Below are positions 23,981 to 32,728 of a DNA stretch of 56,147 nucleotides, in pieces. Location: positions 1 through 56,147 of the forward strand of contig JAQCBR010000010.1 in NCBI GenBank assembly GCA_027621295.1. The letters run 5' to 3'. A program made the position numbers and the translations under genes. Origin of the DNA: Planctomycetota bacterium. Its GTDB lineage: Bacteria > Planctomycetota > UBA1135 > UBA2386. Under the pieces are notes generated by a model. The model saw only the letters and a program-made list of their open reading frames with translations. It was not told the origin of the DNA and searched no databases. The number at the start of each line of letters is the position of its first letter. Position 1 is the first letter of the stretch.

Positions 23981-26521
23981 TCAGTTCCGCGACAGGTTGA
24001 AGAAGAACTGCCGCTGGCGGTCGCTCGCCTGGTCGAGGATCGGCCAGCCGAGGTCCAGCGCAATCGGCACGTTGAGAACCGGGATCAGGATCCGGACGCC
24101 GAAGCCGACGCTCAGCCGAGGCTCTCCCAGGTCGTCGATCCCGAACCCGAGCATGCCGAAGTCGGAGAACAGCACGCCGCGCAGCACCTCGGTCTGACGG
24201 ATCTGGCCGGGCTGCCGGGTGGACACGAGCGGGAACTGGTATTCGAGACTCGAGAGCACGCGGGCCTCGCCGCCGACCGGCTGACCGAACTGGGTCGGAC
24301 CCGCGCGCCGTTGGTCGAACCCGCGGAGGTTGTTGCCGCCGAGGTAGAAGCGCTCGGTCAGGTAGAGGTTGTCGGAGTCGCCGTAGCCCTGACCTTGGTC
24401 GTAGCTCGACTTCAGGCGGAAGATGTGCGCGCGGTCCAGTTCGTCGCGGTAGACGGGGAAATACTGGGTGTGCGAGACGCCCACCTTCCAGAAGTCCTCG
24501 TCCGCGCCGAACGGCCCACCGACCGACTCGGTGTAGAAGCGCATCCGGTAGCCGTCCGTCGGCTCGAGCGCGTAGTCCACGTCGCTCAGATTCGCCGTCA
24601 GGCGCACACCACGCATCTCCGCGCGGCCCGCGTCTTCCCAGACGATCAGCGGGGCATCCGGATCGATGTCCTCGACGTAGACCGTCTCGTCGCGGACCGA
24701 CAGTCCGATCGAGAGCTCCTCCGAGAAGTTCCGCTGGAGGCCGAGTTCGCCGCCGAGCGAGTCCATCCGGAACGAATCGAAACGCTGCAGCCGACGGAAC
24801 GCCTCGACCCGCATCCCGTAGGTGTCCATGTGCGAGCGGAAGATGTCCGGCTCGTAGAAGGACAGGTTGAACAGGCTGATCTGCGAACCCGGGGAGAGCA
24901 TCATCTCCAGGTCCTGGCCCGCGCCGTGGAACGCCTCGTTGTTCGCGATCTCGCCGATCCAGTCGACCGGGTTCCAGTTGCTCGGCGGGCGCGAGATGTC
25001 GAAGTTCCGCTTGGAGAACACGAAGCGCGCCTGCACGCCGAACGCGCTGCTCACGCCTGCCCCCCACAGGAACCGGCCGGTGTCACCCTCGGTCACGTCG
25101 ATCGCGAGGTCGACCAGCTCCGAGTCGCCAGGAACAGGAAGGAGCTCGAAACGGACGCCGCCGAAGGTCCGCGGATCCTGGAAGTAGCCGAGCGAGTCGA
25201 GCGTGCCGAGGGAGCGCTCCACCACCGTCATGTCGAGGGTGTCGCCCGGGAGCTGGAACACCTTGCGCAGCACGACGCGGTTGCGCGTGTCGGTGTTGCC
25301 GCGGATGCGGACCGAACGGAGCACCTTCGGCGAGCCTTCCTCGACGACGAACGACAGGGCGATCTCGCCCGCCTCCGGATCGACGATCTCCTGGACGTCC
25401 CCGATGCGGAACGCATCCTCGATCCCGCGTCCGTACTGCCCGTCCAGCGGGTGACCACGCTCGCCGTAGAACTGGCTGATCGCACGCTTGTCGAGCTCGA
25501 TGCGGCTGAAGTCGTAGAAGTCACCCGGGCCGACCTTGAGGAGCGCGAGCAGATCGGACTTCGGGTAGAGCGGCTCCGCGCCGCCGGGCCCCGGGGCCTG
25601 GAGCACGTCCACGCTCGAGATCCGATAGCGGCGCCCCTCGTCGACCAGGAGGGTCAGATCGACGGTCCGTCGGTCGGCGGCGAACACCTGACCGGCGAGC
25701 TCGACCCGTGCGTCCCGGTATCCCTGCTGTCGGTACCAGAGCCGAAGTCGGTCGAGGTCCTCGTCGACGATCTCCGGCGCGTACGGATTGCCCGAGCTCA
25801 GCTTGTTCCCCGGCTGGCTCTCGATGCGCGCGCTGTCGGTGAGGTTGTCGTACAGGTGGGCCGGAGCCCAGCCGGGCACCTCGCGGTTGCCGATGTACTT
25901 GAGCCGCCCGATCTTGACCTCCGGTCCCTCGTCGATGTCGAAGGCCAGGAGACTCGCGCCAGGCTCTTCCACCACCTCGACGCGAGCGAACGCGTGGCCC
26001 CGCCGCCGGTATCGCTCCAGCAACGTCGCCGCGTACTGGTCAGCCGCGATCCGATTGATCCGCTGCCGCACGTCGAGATTGAGGAGCGAGCGGACCTCGG
26101 ACTCGGTGAACTTCTCGAGGCCGCGGAACTCGACGCGGTCGAACGTCTCCGTCTGCTGGACGACGAAGATCAGGCGCACGCCGCCCTGCACCTCCTCGGT
26201 GTAGGACGTCGACAGCACGCGCAGGCGGCGGAACAGCTCCTGGTGGTCGTGGGCGATGTCAGCCATCCGCAGCGGCTGCCCCGCCTTCGAGCGGACGAAG
26301 CGCAGGATCGAGTCCTGCATGTCCTCCGGCTCCACTCGGATCTCGACGACCGTCTGGCCTTCGACGCCCTGCGGCATCGGTGGTCCGACCGGGTCCTGTG
26401 GCCCTGCGGCGGCGATCCCTGACGGCACCAGCACCAGCGCGCACATCAGCGCCGCAAGACGCCCTGCGACGCCTCGCGTCCGCTGCCTCCGCACGCGCCC
26501 AGCCGGAGCGGCTCGGGTCAC
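23981..26521 (-). CDS. bamA: Outer-membrane assembly protein BamA (Omp85)
   Basis: 846 aa. Inserts beta-barrel proteins into the outer membrane. The signal segment is about 20-42 (GRLAALMCALVLVPSG); the start is a GTG at 26521 overlapping the dnaB stop, though an internal ATG at MCALVL is possible. POTRA domains span roughly 50-420 (VVEIRVEPEDMQDSILRFVR; FDRVEFRGLEKFTESEVRSL; VLRSVRIRGNTDTRNRVVLR). The barrel runs from about 430 to the end, with the lid-loop motif LGGNNLRGF near 725-735, equivalent to VRGF. The last residues, FFFNLSRN, lack a strictly terminal aromatic. Its direct overlap with dnaB is unusual; no skp, bamD or lpx genes are near. Confidence 0.93.
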   Translation of the reverse strand: MTRAAPAGRVRRQRTRGVAGRLAALMCALVLVPSGIAAAGPQDPVGPPMPQGVEGQTVVEIRVEPEDMQDSILRFVRSKAGQPLRMADIAHDHQELFRRLRVLSTSYTEEVQGGVRLIFVVQQTETFDRVEFRGLEKFTESEVRSLLNLDVRQRINRIAADQYAATLLERYRRRGHAFARVEVVEEPGASLLAFDIDEGPEVKIGRLKYIGNREVPGWAPAHLYDNLTDSARIESQPGNKLSSGNPYAPEIVDEDLDRLRLWYRQQGYRDARVELAGQVFAADRRTVDLTLLVDEGRRYRISSVDVLQAPGPGGAEPLYPKSDLLALLKVGPGDFYDFSRIELDKRAISQFYGERGHPLDGQYGRGIEDAFRIGDVQEIVDPEAGEIALSFVVEEGSPKVLRSVRIRGNTDTRNRVVLRKVFQLPGDTLDMTVVERSLGTLDSLGYFQDPRTFGGVRFELLPVPGDSELVDLAIDVTEGDTGRFLWGAGVSSAFGVQARFVFSKRNFDISRPPSNWNPVDWIGEIANNEAFHGAGQDLEMMLSPGSQISLFNLSFYEPDIFRSHMDTYGMRVEAFRRLQRFDSFRMDSLGGELGLQRNFSEELSIGLSVRDETVYVEDIDPDAPLIVWEDAGRAEMRGVRLTANLSDVDYALEPTDGYRMRFYTESVGGPFGADEDFWKVGVSHTQYFPVYRDELDRAHIFRLKSSYDQGQGYGDSDNLYLTERFYLGGNNLRGFDQRRAGPTQFGQPVGGEARVLSSLEYQFPLVSTRQPGQIRQTEVLRGVLFSDFGMLGFGIDDLGEPRLSVGFGVRILIPVLNVPIALDLGWPILDQASDRQRQFFFNLSRN

Positions 26522-27870
26522 GACATGCGCTCCGAGGCGCGCTGGAAGTTCTCGAAACGCATGAACTCGCGGAAGAACCGCAGGTTCACGTCGCCCGTCG
26601 GGCCGTTTCGCTGCTTCGCGATGATGATCTGCGCGAGTCCGGCGTTCTCCTCGGTCCGCTTGAAGTACTCCTCGCGGTGCAGAAGGATGATCACGTCCGC
26701 ATCCTGCTCGATCGCACCCGACTCACGGAGGTCGCTCATGCGCGGGCGGTGATCCTCGCGCCCTTCGACGTCGCGGTTGAGCTGCGACAGCGCGATGACC
26801 GGCACGCTGAGCTCGCGGGCGAGGCCCTTCAGCGATCGGGAGATCGTCGAGATCTCCTGCTGCCGGCTCTCGACCCGCCCCCCCACGGTCATCAGCTGGA
26901 GGTAGTCGACGACGATGAGCTTGATGTCGTGCTCCTGCTTGAGGCGGCGACACTTGGTGCGCAGGAGCGTCGGAGTCAGACCTGCGCCGTCGTCGACGAA
27001 GATCGGCGCTTCGTACAGCAGCGCAGCCTCCTCCTGCAGCCGCTTGTACTGGTGGTCGGTCAGGCGCCCTCGACGCATCGCCTGGCCGTCGATCTGCGCC
27101 CGGCAGCACAGCATGTTCGAGATGACCTGCTGGGCGGCCATTTCGAGGCTGAAGATCACCACGCCCTGCCCCTTCTGCGACGCGCGCTCGCAGAGGTTCA
27201 GCGCGAACGTGGTCTTACCCATCGAGGGGCGGGCCGCGACGATCACGAGTTCACCCGGCTGCAGGCCACCGGTCATCTCGTCGAAGTCGTGGTAGCCGGT
27301 GATCAGCCCGGTCGGCGCCCCCTGGTTCGAACGGAAGAAGTCGATCCGCTCGAAGGTCTCCTGGAGCACATCGCTGATCGGCTTGATGTCCTTGGCGACG
27401 TTCAGGCGGGCGATCTTGAAGATCTTGGTCTCCGCCTCCTCGAGCAGCTGACGCGCGTCCGCCGCGTTCTCGTAGGCCTGCCTGGAGATCTCCAGGCAGA
27501 TCTCCAGGAGCTGACGATGGATCGCCTTCTCTCGGACGATCTCCGCGTGGTAGACGACGCCGGCGGTCGACACGACCCCGTCGAGCAGGTCCAGGATCGC
27601 CTCACGCCCACCGATCTCGTCGATGCGTCCCTGCCGGGACAGGGCCTCGTGAACCGTCAGCACGTCGGCCTGAGTCTTCTCGTCGACGATCTCGACGATC
27701 GCCTCGAAGATCAGCCGGTGCGCCGGGACGTAGAAGTCCTCGGCACGCAGCACCTGACTGATCTCGGCGAACGACGACGAGTCGAGCAGCAGCGCGCCGA
27801 GGACCGAGCGCTCGGCTTCGACGTTCCGGGGCACACCCCTGCTCTCTGCCGCTGTGCCTGCATCCACCAA
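26518..27870 (-). CDS. dnaB: Replicative DNA helicase DnaB
   Basis: 450 aa. Hexameric helicase that unwinds DNA at the fork. The N-terminal domain (about 15-150) starts NVEAERSVLGALLLD. The RecA-like domain has Walker A ARPSMGKTT (213-221), the FSLEM block, Walker B IKLIVVDYLQLM, and the C-terminal KQRNGPTGDVNLRF. No intein or insertion is present, although DnaB is a frequent intein host. The start is probably TTG at 27870 (GGAGGG lies 8 nt upstream); GTG at 27867 is the alternative. Its last 4 nt (GTGA) overlap the bamA start, implying translational coupling. Confidence 0.96.
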   Translation of the reverse strand: MVDAGTAAESRGVPRNVEAERSVLGALLLDSSSFAEISQVLRAEDFYVPAHRLIFEAIVEIVDEKTQADVLTVHEALSRQGRIDEIGGREAILDLLDGVVSTAGVVYHAEIVREKAIHRQLLEICLEISRQAYENAADARQLLEEAETKIFKIARLNVAKDIKPISDVLQETFERIDFFRSNQGAPTGLITGYHDFDEMTGGLQPGELVIVAARPSMGKTTFALNLCERASQKGQGVVIFSLEMAAQQVISNMLCCRAQIDGQAMRRGRLTDHQYKRLQEEAALLYEAPIFVDDGAGLTPTLLRTKCRRLKQEHDIKLIVVDYLQLMTVGGRVESRQQEISTISRSLKGLARELSVPVIALSQLNRDVEGREDHRPRMSDLRESGAIEQDADVIILLHREEYFKRTEENAGLAQIIIAKQRNGPTGDVNLRFFREFMRFENFQRASERMS

Positions 27871-27960
27871 TCGTCGATCCCTCCCAGGACGGGCGCGCCG
27901 GTCTCGTTCAGCCGCGGCGGGTCCAGCCCCGCCTCGACGCGCTGCGAGGCATCTTGCCGC

Positions 27961-28061
27961 GGCTGAGTCCGAGCGCGCAAGGGCGCTCCCGTCTCAGCCT
28001 CGGTGGACAAGCTGTGAATTCCAGGTGGAGACCTGGGGAGGAAACGCCCTGAGACTCAGCC
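27961..28061 (-). promoter_or_regulatory. Repeat-rich control region upstream of dnaB
   Basis: The minus strand has GGCTGAGTC (28061-28053) and GGCTGAGAC (27999-27991) as direct repeats, and GACTCAGCC (27969-27961), an exact inverted copy of the first. Between them are a hairpin CCAGGT/ACCTGG (28021-28026 and 28031-28036) and TTGTCCACC (28010-28002), one mismatch from the DnaA-box form TTGTCCACA. This may be an operator or an attenuation region for dnaB-bamA. Chance matches of this length are possible. Confidence 0.35.
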
Positions 28062-29663
28062 ACCGCGGATGCGCCCCTGGGTGGCGCCAGCCTCGCACTC
28101 GATGATGCCGCGCGCGGCGAGCACCTGGAGCAGAGCCATCGCCTCTTCGTCCGCGACGCGCAGGCGGCGCTTCAGGAAGTTCGCGCTCGCACGGCGGTAG
28201 GCGACCACGAGCTCGGCAGCCTCTTCGACGAGGTCCGGATCCGGACCAGGGCGGGCGGACCGCTCAGGAGCGACGCGCGGCGCCGGAATCAGCTCGACGA
28301 CCGGTTCCTCGGCCGCGCCGGCGATGGGCTCGTCAGCGGGGTCGGACGAGGTCGGGCCGTGTGCGGGAACGGCCTCTCCGGGCTCGATCTCGAGCGAGGC
28401 CAGCTGCTCGCCCGCTCGCTCCGGGCGGGGCTCGGGTGGGTCTTGCTCCGCGGCCTCGGGCTCGGCGTCGGCACCGCCGGACGCGGCGCCTTCCTCGGAC
28501 TCGACCGCGGACGCGGACGAATCGCCGGCAGAGCCTTCGGCTGACGCGGGCTCGTCGGCAGCGGAGAGATCCACTGCCGGGTCCGCGAGGACAGCCTCAT
28601 GCTCGTCCATCACGGCGCCCTGGGGCGCCATGGGCAGCCCCTCCGCGGATGCCGGGCCTTCCGTGATGGCGTCCGCGTCGGGCACGCGCACCGCCTCCTG
28701 CGAGGGCACGTGATCGCCGGACTCCGCGCACGGCTCGGACGGCTCCTCCTCCACTTCGGGATCGACCTCGACGGAAGCCGCTGCAGGCACGACCTCCTCC
28801 TCGGGGGCGACGACGTCCGTCGAATCCTCCTCGGTGCGACGGGGCCCCAGCAGCGTGACCGACGACAGGTCCTCCTCGAGCGCCCAGATCTCGGCGTCGT
28901 CGACGTCCGCACCACAATCGGGGAGCGCTTCGGCGTCCGTAGTCTCGGACTCGGCCTCCACGCGCGGACGCGGCGCTGCGGCTCGACCCTCCGAGGCGGG
29001 CGATGGGCCCGACGAAGGAACGACCGGCGCCGCGGCGGAGGGAGTGGAGCCCGCGCCGTGGCCGGACAGAGCGAGCGACTCCAGCTCGGCCTGTTCGTCG
29101 GCGTCCACCTCGGGCTCGACGGCGTCCAGCTCCAGCGCTTGGACGCGGCGCGCGCCCAGGCGTTCGAAGTGGCCGTAGAAGAAGAAGTCGGTGGCCAGCA
29201 GCAGAGCCGCGACCGCCAGGACTGCCACCGCGAAGATGCTGACCGCGGGCGAGATGACCGACGCGAGCCGCGACGCGAGCAGCGCGCCGAGCTCGCCGCC
29301 GCCGGGAGGGAGCACGCCGTCGATGCGGAGGTTGACGAGGATCGCGAGACTGAGTCCGAGCGCGCCGATCCGAGCGAGACGCGACAGGGGGCGCTCCACG
29401 CGACCGGTCAGGAACCAGATCGAACTCCAGGTCAACGTGAGCACGCAGACCATGAACAGCGGCTCGAAGCCGAACAGCCGATAGAGCGCCACGACCCCTC
29501 CGGCCAACGTGCCCTCCGGAGGGCTCGGGAGGGCGCCCTGCAACCGCAGCGAGGTCATCGCCGAGAGCAGGAACCCGGACACCGCGACCGGGATCAGGGG
29601 CATCGCCCAGGCAGTCCGCGACGCAGACTGCCCTGGAGCCGCGTGCAGCACGGCGTCGGACAT
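28056..29663 (-). CDS. Motorless FtsK-like protein: 4-TM domain plus gamma domain
   Basis: 535 aa from the ATG at 29663, chosen for its strong Shine-Dalgarno (GGGGAGG, 5 nt upstream). Four membrane helices (about 20-38, 66-85, 97-111, 138-158) and the GGGELGALLASRLASVISPA block match the FtsK 4TM domain. Residues about 170-470 are a long acidic, Pro/Ala/Ser-rich linker. The last 61 residues (DLVEEAAELVVAYRRASANF; FLKRRLRVADEEAMALLQVL) match the FtsK gamma winged helix that reads KOPS sites. The RecA-like alpha/beta motor, with Walker A and B, is absent. A normal FtsK carries it between linker and gamma. The frame is open and undamaged, so this is not an obvious pseudogene. It may tether DNA to the membrane or division site. 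Confidence 0.8.
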   Translation of the reverse strand: MSDAVLHAAPGQSASRTAWAMPLIPVAVSGFLLSAMTSLRLQGALPSPPEGTLAGGVVALYRLFGFEPLFMVCVLTLTWSSIWFLTGRVERPLSRLARIGALGLSLAILVNLRIDGVLPPGGGELGALLASRLASVISPAVSIFAVAVLAVAALLLATDFFFYGHFERLGARRVQALELDAVEPEVDADEQAELESLALSGHGAGSTPSAAAPVVPSSGPSPASEGRAAAPRPRVEAESETTDAEALPDCGADVDDAEIWALEEDLSSVTLLGPRRTEEDSTDVVAPEEEVVPAAASVEVDPEVEEEPSEPCAESGDHVPSQEAVRVPDADAITEGPASAEGLPMAPQGAVMDEHEAVLADPAVDLSAADEPASAEGSAGDSSASAVESEEGAASGGADAEPEAAEQDPPEPRPERAGEQLASLEIEPGEAVPAHGPTSSDPADEPIAGAAEEPVVELIPAPRVAPERSARPGPDPDLVEEAAELVVAYRRASANFLKRRLRVADEEAMALLQVLAARGIIECEAGATQGRIRGG

Positions 29664-29906
29664 CGGAACCTCCCCTCGCCGCCCGGCGAGTTGTTCGAAG
29701 GGTCGTCCCTCGGGGACGAGCGCCGAGGCCCTCCGCCTCGACGAGCGCACGACGATACCGGAGCCTCCACTGGCGTTCCAGCGCCCGGACGAACGCCGTC
29801 CACCGGCCGGCAGCTCCGCGCTGGCTCGCCGCGGGCGGAGCAGGCTCGCGACCTCGGCGCGAGAGCAGGAGGCGCGCGGGTTCGATCGCGGGAGCTCGGC
29901 GAGCAA

Positions 29907-29944
29907 CCGACAGGCCTCAGACGGACTTCGTCCGAGGCCGTCGG
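29907..29944 (-). terminator. Compound hairpin after the 897-aa lipoprotein gene
   Basis: Three stacked stems: CCGAC/GTCGG (29907-29911, 29940-29944), GGCCT/AGGCC (29913-29917, 29935-29939) and CGGAC/GTCCG (29922-29926, 29930-29934) with a 3-nt loop. It lies 7 nt after the stop at 29952 on the minus strand and is a strong terminator candidate. The rest of the 288-base gap (29664-29951) shows no gene. Confidence 0.65.
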
Positions 29945-29951
29945 GCTCTGA

Positions 29952-32645
29952 TCACGCCTCGATCACGACCGTGACGTCGTCGATGACCACGTCGGTCTCG
30001 ACGTCGCGGTTGAACATGATCATGAAGCGGAAGCCGGTGGCGCGGTCTTCGGAGATCGTCTGGCCGATCGGCGCCGACTCGGCGACGTAGTTGCGCCACG
30101 GCCCGGGGTTGCCCTCGAGCGCGTTGGTCGCCGGGTTGACCCGACCACCCTGGAAGTAGATCCGGATCGGCAGGGTGTCGCGGTCCGCGGGGTTGAAGGC
30201 CGCCGGATCGTCGGTGTAGACGACCTGCTGCCCGTTCACGATCGCAGTGACGCGGTAGTAGAGCATCCGCGGCGGGAAGATCTGCCGCGTCGAGCGCCAC
30301 TTGGCCTGGAAGCCCGTGCGGAGGTCACCGTCGTTGGCCGGAATCGCGCCGATGTTGTTCGCGCCGAGCGAAGCCGGGCCCACGACCGTGCCCAGGCGCA
30401 CCACGGAGGCGTTCTGGCCCTCGAGGCGCACGTAGCCGTGACCGCCGTTGCCGCCGCCACCGTCGACGGTCGCGTTGTTGAACTGACGGTTGCTGATGAA
30501 CGTCCCGGCACCGCCGCTCACGTCCACCGAGCCCTGGTTGATGAACCGGCTGGCATCTTCGATCTGCACGACGATCGAGCCGCCCGAGCCGCCGCCTCCC
30601 GGCGACGGGGGGCCCGTCAGCGACGTCAGGTGCTGGGCACCGCCGCCGCCCTTCGCCGAGAGAACGCCCGGGGCGGCGATGTCGAAGCTGCGGCCGACGC
30701 GGACCGCGAGCGCACCACCACCGCCACCACCGCCGCCACCCGCGTGCCAGGGCTTGGGACCGAAGGCGCCACCACCGTTGACCTCGGTCTGCGTCATGTT
30801 GACGGGGTGCGTGCCGCCGCCACCGCCGCCGGAACCGCCGACGAGGAAGTGGTCGAGGGACAACACCCCTGGAGGAAGGCCGATGAAGCTCCTCGACTGG
30901 CCAGCCGCCGCGCCAGGACCGATGTCGGTCGGCACGCTGGTGAAGGTCCGGATGATCTGGCCGGGCTGGCCTGCGCCCAGGAACGAGCCGCCACCGCCGC
31001 CGCCGTTCACCATCCCGGAGATCGAGAAGAACAGGTTGAACGAGACGCTCGTGCGCAGACCCGTCGCCGGGAAGATCAGACCGCCGCGCCCACCGGTGCC
31101 ACCGAGCTGGCCCGCGTAGCCCGAACTGCCGAGCGCCACCGCGTCTTCACCCGGAGTACCGAACATCGCCGGCGTCGTCCCGAATCCGAGACAGCTCTGG
31201 GCTCCGCGGCCGCCGGCACCCGCACCGGCACCGCCCGCGGCACCGACTTCACCCGGATTCGGGTTGCCGGGCTGGCCGATGCCGTTCTGCGTGCCGCGCG
31301 CGTCGTAGGACGACGAGGGCGCGTTGCCGTTGACGCTGAGCTCGCCGTCGATGCGTACCGCTCCGCGGACCTTGATGATCGCCGGCCTGGAGCCGCGGAA
31401 GATCACGCGAACGCCCGAGGGCACGACGAAGTCGGTGAATTCGAACACGCCGTCCGTGACGACGATCTGGTCGCCGAACAGCGTCCGGTCCGCCGCGATC
31501 GTCTGCGAGTCCGTGCTGAACACGTAGTTCTCGCTGAGCGGCGGCAGGTTCAGACCCGTCGTGTAGTCGAAGGAGCCGAGCACACCCGAGCCGCCGATCT
31601 GCGCCGGCGTGGCGAGGCCGGAGGACCAGCTGCCGCCGGAGACGTCGCGGTCGAGGAAACCGTCGTTCTCGAACGTTTCGGTGATCGGCGTCGGGACCGG
31701 GTTACCCGAGTCGACGCGGAACCGGAAACGCTGCTCCTCCGCCGGCTTGCCCGCGAGGTCACGCACGAGCTCCGTGATGATCACGTCGACGCAGACGCCG
31801 GACGGCAAGTCGATCGCCGGCTGCAGCACGATCTCGGTCCGCGCGGGGTTGCTCCCCACGACGTTGGCGATCGGCACGCCGTCGATCAGGGTCGGCGTGT
31901 AGCCGATGCGGTCGTTGCAGATCCGCTCGCCGTTCGGGTCGACCGGGTTCGGGACCGTCTCACGGATCTGGTAGAAGATCGGGCTCGTCAGCGTGCTGCC
32001 GCCCGAGAACGAGCTCAGGTCGATCAGCTCGGAGAACCGGACGACGATCTGCGAATCCTTGGGGACACCCGTCGAGGCCGTCGGCGTGACCAGCTCCGCG
32101 ACCGGACGGCGCCCGTCCAGGTCGATCAGACCCTGGCTCACCGACAGCGTGCAGACCACCGAGCGCGCGAGCCGGTCGCCGGAGACCGAGCGCAGCGACT
32201 CACCCGAGTCCGACTTGCGGATGTTGAGGATGTAGTCCTCACCCGCGCGGAAGCCGAACCTGGTCACACCACCGGTGATCCGCACCTCGGGCACGAAGAC
32301 CAGGGTCGATCCCGAGACGGTGAAACTGCCGGCCGGCGCTTCGCCGCTCGCGGTGCGCAGTGACACCGCTCCCGAGGTGACCGAGGCCGGGTCGATCAGA
32401 TCGCTGAACTGCAGCTCGATCGGCTGGTTCTGCGCGATCTCGGAGATCGCACACGTTCCGGCGATCGTGCAGCCGAGGTTGCAGCTGACGAGGCAGAACT
32501 TGGACTCCGAGTCACAGGAAGGCGAGTTCGTGCCGACCCCACCCTCGCCGCCGGTGCAAGCCGGGACGAAGAGCGCGAGCAGACCAGCGAACACCGCCCG
32601 CAGCGGGAGGGATGGACGCAGCATGTTCGGATGACGGAGGTTCAT
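29952..32645 (-). CDS. Big_5/glycine-rich lipoprotein A
   Basis: 897 aa from the ATG at 32645 (GAGGA Shine-Dalgarno, then ATCG). The signal peptide ends LFVPAC, giving lipid-attachment Cys30. Next comes a cysteine motif C44-x6-C51-x3-C55-x3-C59-x5-C65 (FCLVSCNLGCTI). Two SbsA-type Ig-like (Big_5) domains follow (IELQFSDLIDPASV near 75; VPKDSQIVVRFSELIDLSSF near 220). The middle, about 480-740, is extremely Gly-rich with GGxGGxG runs, and the C-terminus (about 760-897) is beta-rich. Predicted to be an outer-membrane or surface lipoprotein with an adhesive or structural role. It is a paralog of the next gene upstream and shares its cysteine spacing and ribosome site. Confidence 0.78.
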   Translation of the reverse strand: MNLRHPNMLRPSLPLRAVFAGLLALFVPACTGGEGGVGTNSPSCDSESKFCLVSCNLGCTIAGTCAISEIAQNQPIELQFSDLIDPASVTSGAVSLRTASGEAPAGSFTVSGSTLVFVPEVRITGGVTRFGFRAGEDYILNIRKSDSGESLRSVSGDRLARSVVCTLSVSQGLIDLDGRRPVAELVTPTASTGVPKDSQIVVRFSELIDLSSFSGGSTLTSPIFYQIRETVPNPVDPNGERICNDRIGYTPTLIDGVPIANVVGSNPARTEIVLQPAIDLPSGVCVDVIITELVRDLAGKPAEEQRFRFRVDSGNPVPTPITETFENDGFLDRDVSGGSWSSGLATPAQIGGSGVLGSFDYTTGLNLPPLSENYVFSTDSQTIAADRTLFGDQIVVTDGVFEFTDFVVPSGVRVIFRGSRPAIIKVRGAVRIDGELSVNGNAPSSSYDARGTQNGIGQPGNPNPGEVGAAGGAGAGAGGRGAQSCLGFGTTPAMFGTPGEDAVALGSSGYAGQLGGTGGRGGLIFPATGLRTSVSFNLFFSISGMVNGGGGGGSFLGAGQPGQIIRTFTSVPTDIGPGAAAGQSRSFIGLPPGVLSLDHFLVGGSGGGGGGTHPVNMTQTEVNGGGAFGPKPWHAGGGGGGGGGALAVRVGRSFDIAAPGVLSAKGGGGAQHLTSLTGPPSPGGGGSGGSIVVQIEDASRFINQGSVDVSGGAGTFISNRQFNNATVDGGGGNGGHGYVRLEGQNASVVRLGTVVGPASLGANNIGAIPANDGDLRTGFQAKWRSTRQIFPPRMLYYRVTAIVNGQQVVYTDDPAAFNPADRDTLPIRIYFQGGRVNPATNALEGNPGPWRNYVAESAPIGQTISEDRATGFRFMIMFNRDVETDVVIDDVTVVIEA

Positions 32646-32700
32646 CGATTCCTCGGGGCGGGCCGCGCGGCGAACGCCTTGCGGCCCTTCCTCTCGGGTA

Positions 32701-32721
32701 GGGCCCGATCTGGCCGGGCCC
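32701..32721 (-). terminator. Hairpin between the two paralogous lipoprotein genes
   Basis: GGGCCCG (32701-32707) and CGGGCCC (32715-32721) form a perfect 7-bp stem with a 7-nt loop, 7 nt after the stop of the upstream gene on the minus strand. Confidence 0.55.
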
Positions 32722-32728
32722 GTTCCCA

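Noticed and set aside
23909-26422. 837-residue plus-strand open frame opposite bamA
   Set aside because: Antisense shadow; bamA has POTRA and barrel motifs.
26518-27870. Intein in dnaB
   Set aside because: The helicase is 450 residues with continuous motifs, so there is no room for one.
30560-31250. CRISPR array or DNA repeats in the glycine-rich coding region
   Set aside because: The repeated GCC/ACC triplets encode poly-Gly runs; there are no constant repeats with unique spacers.
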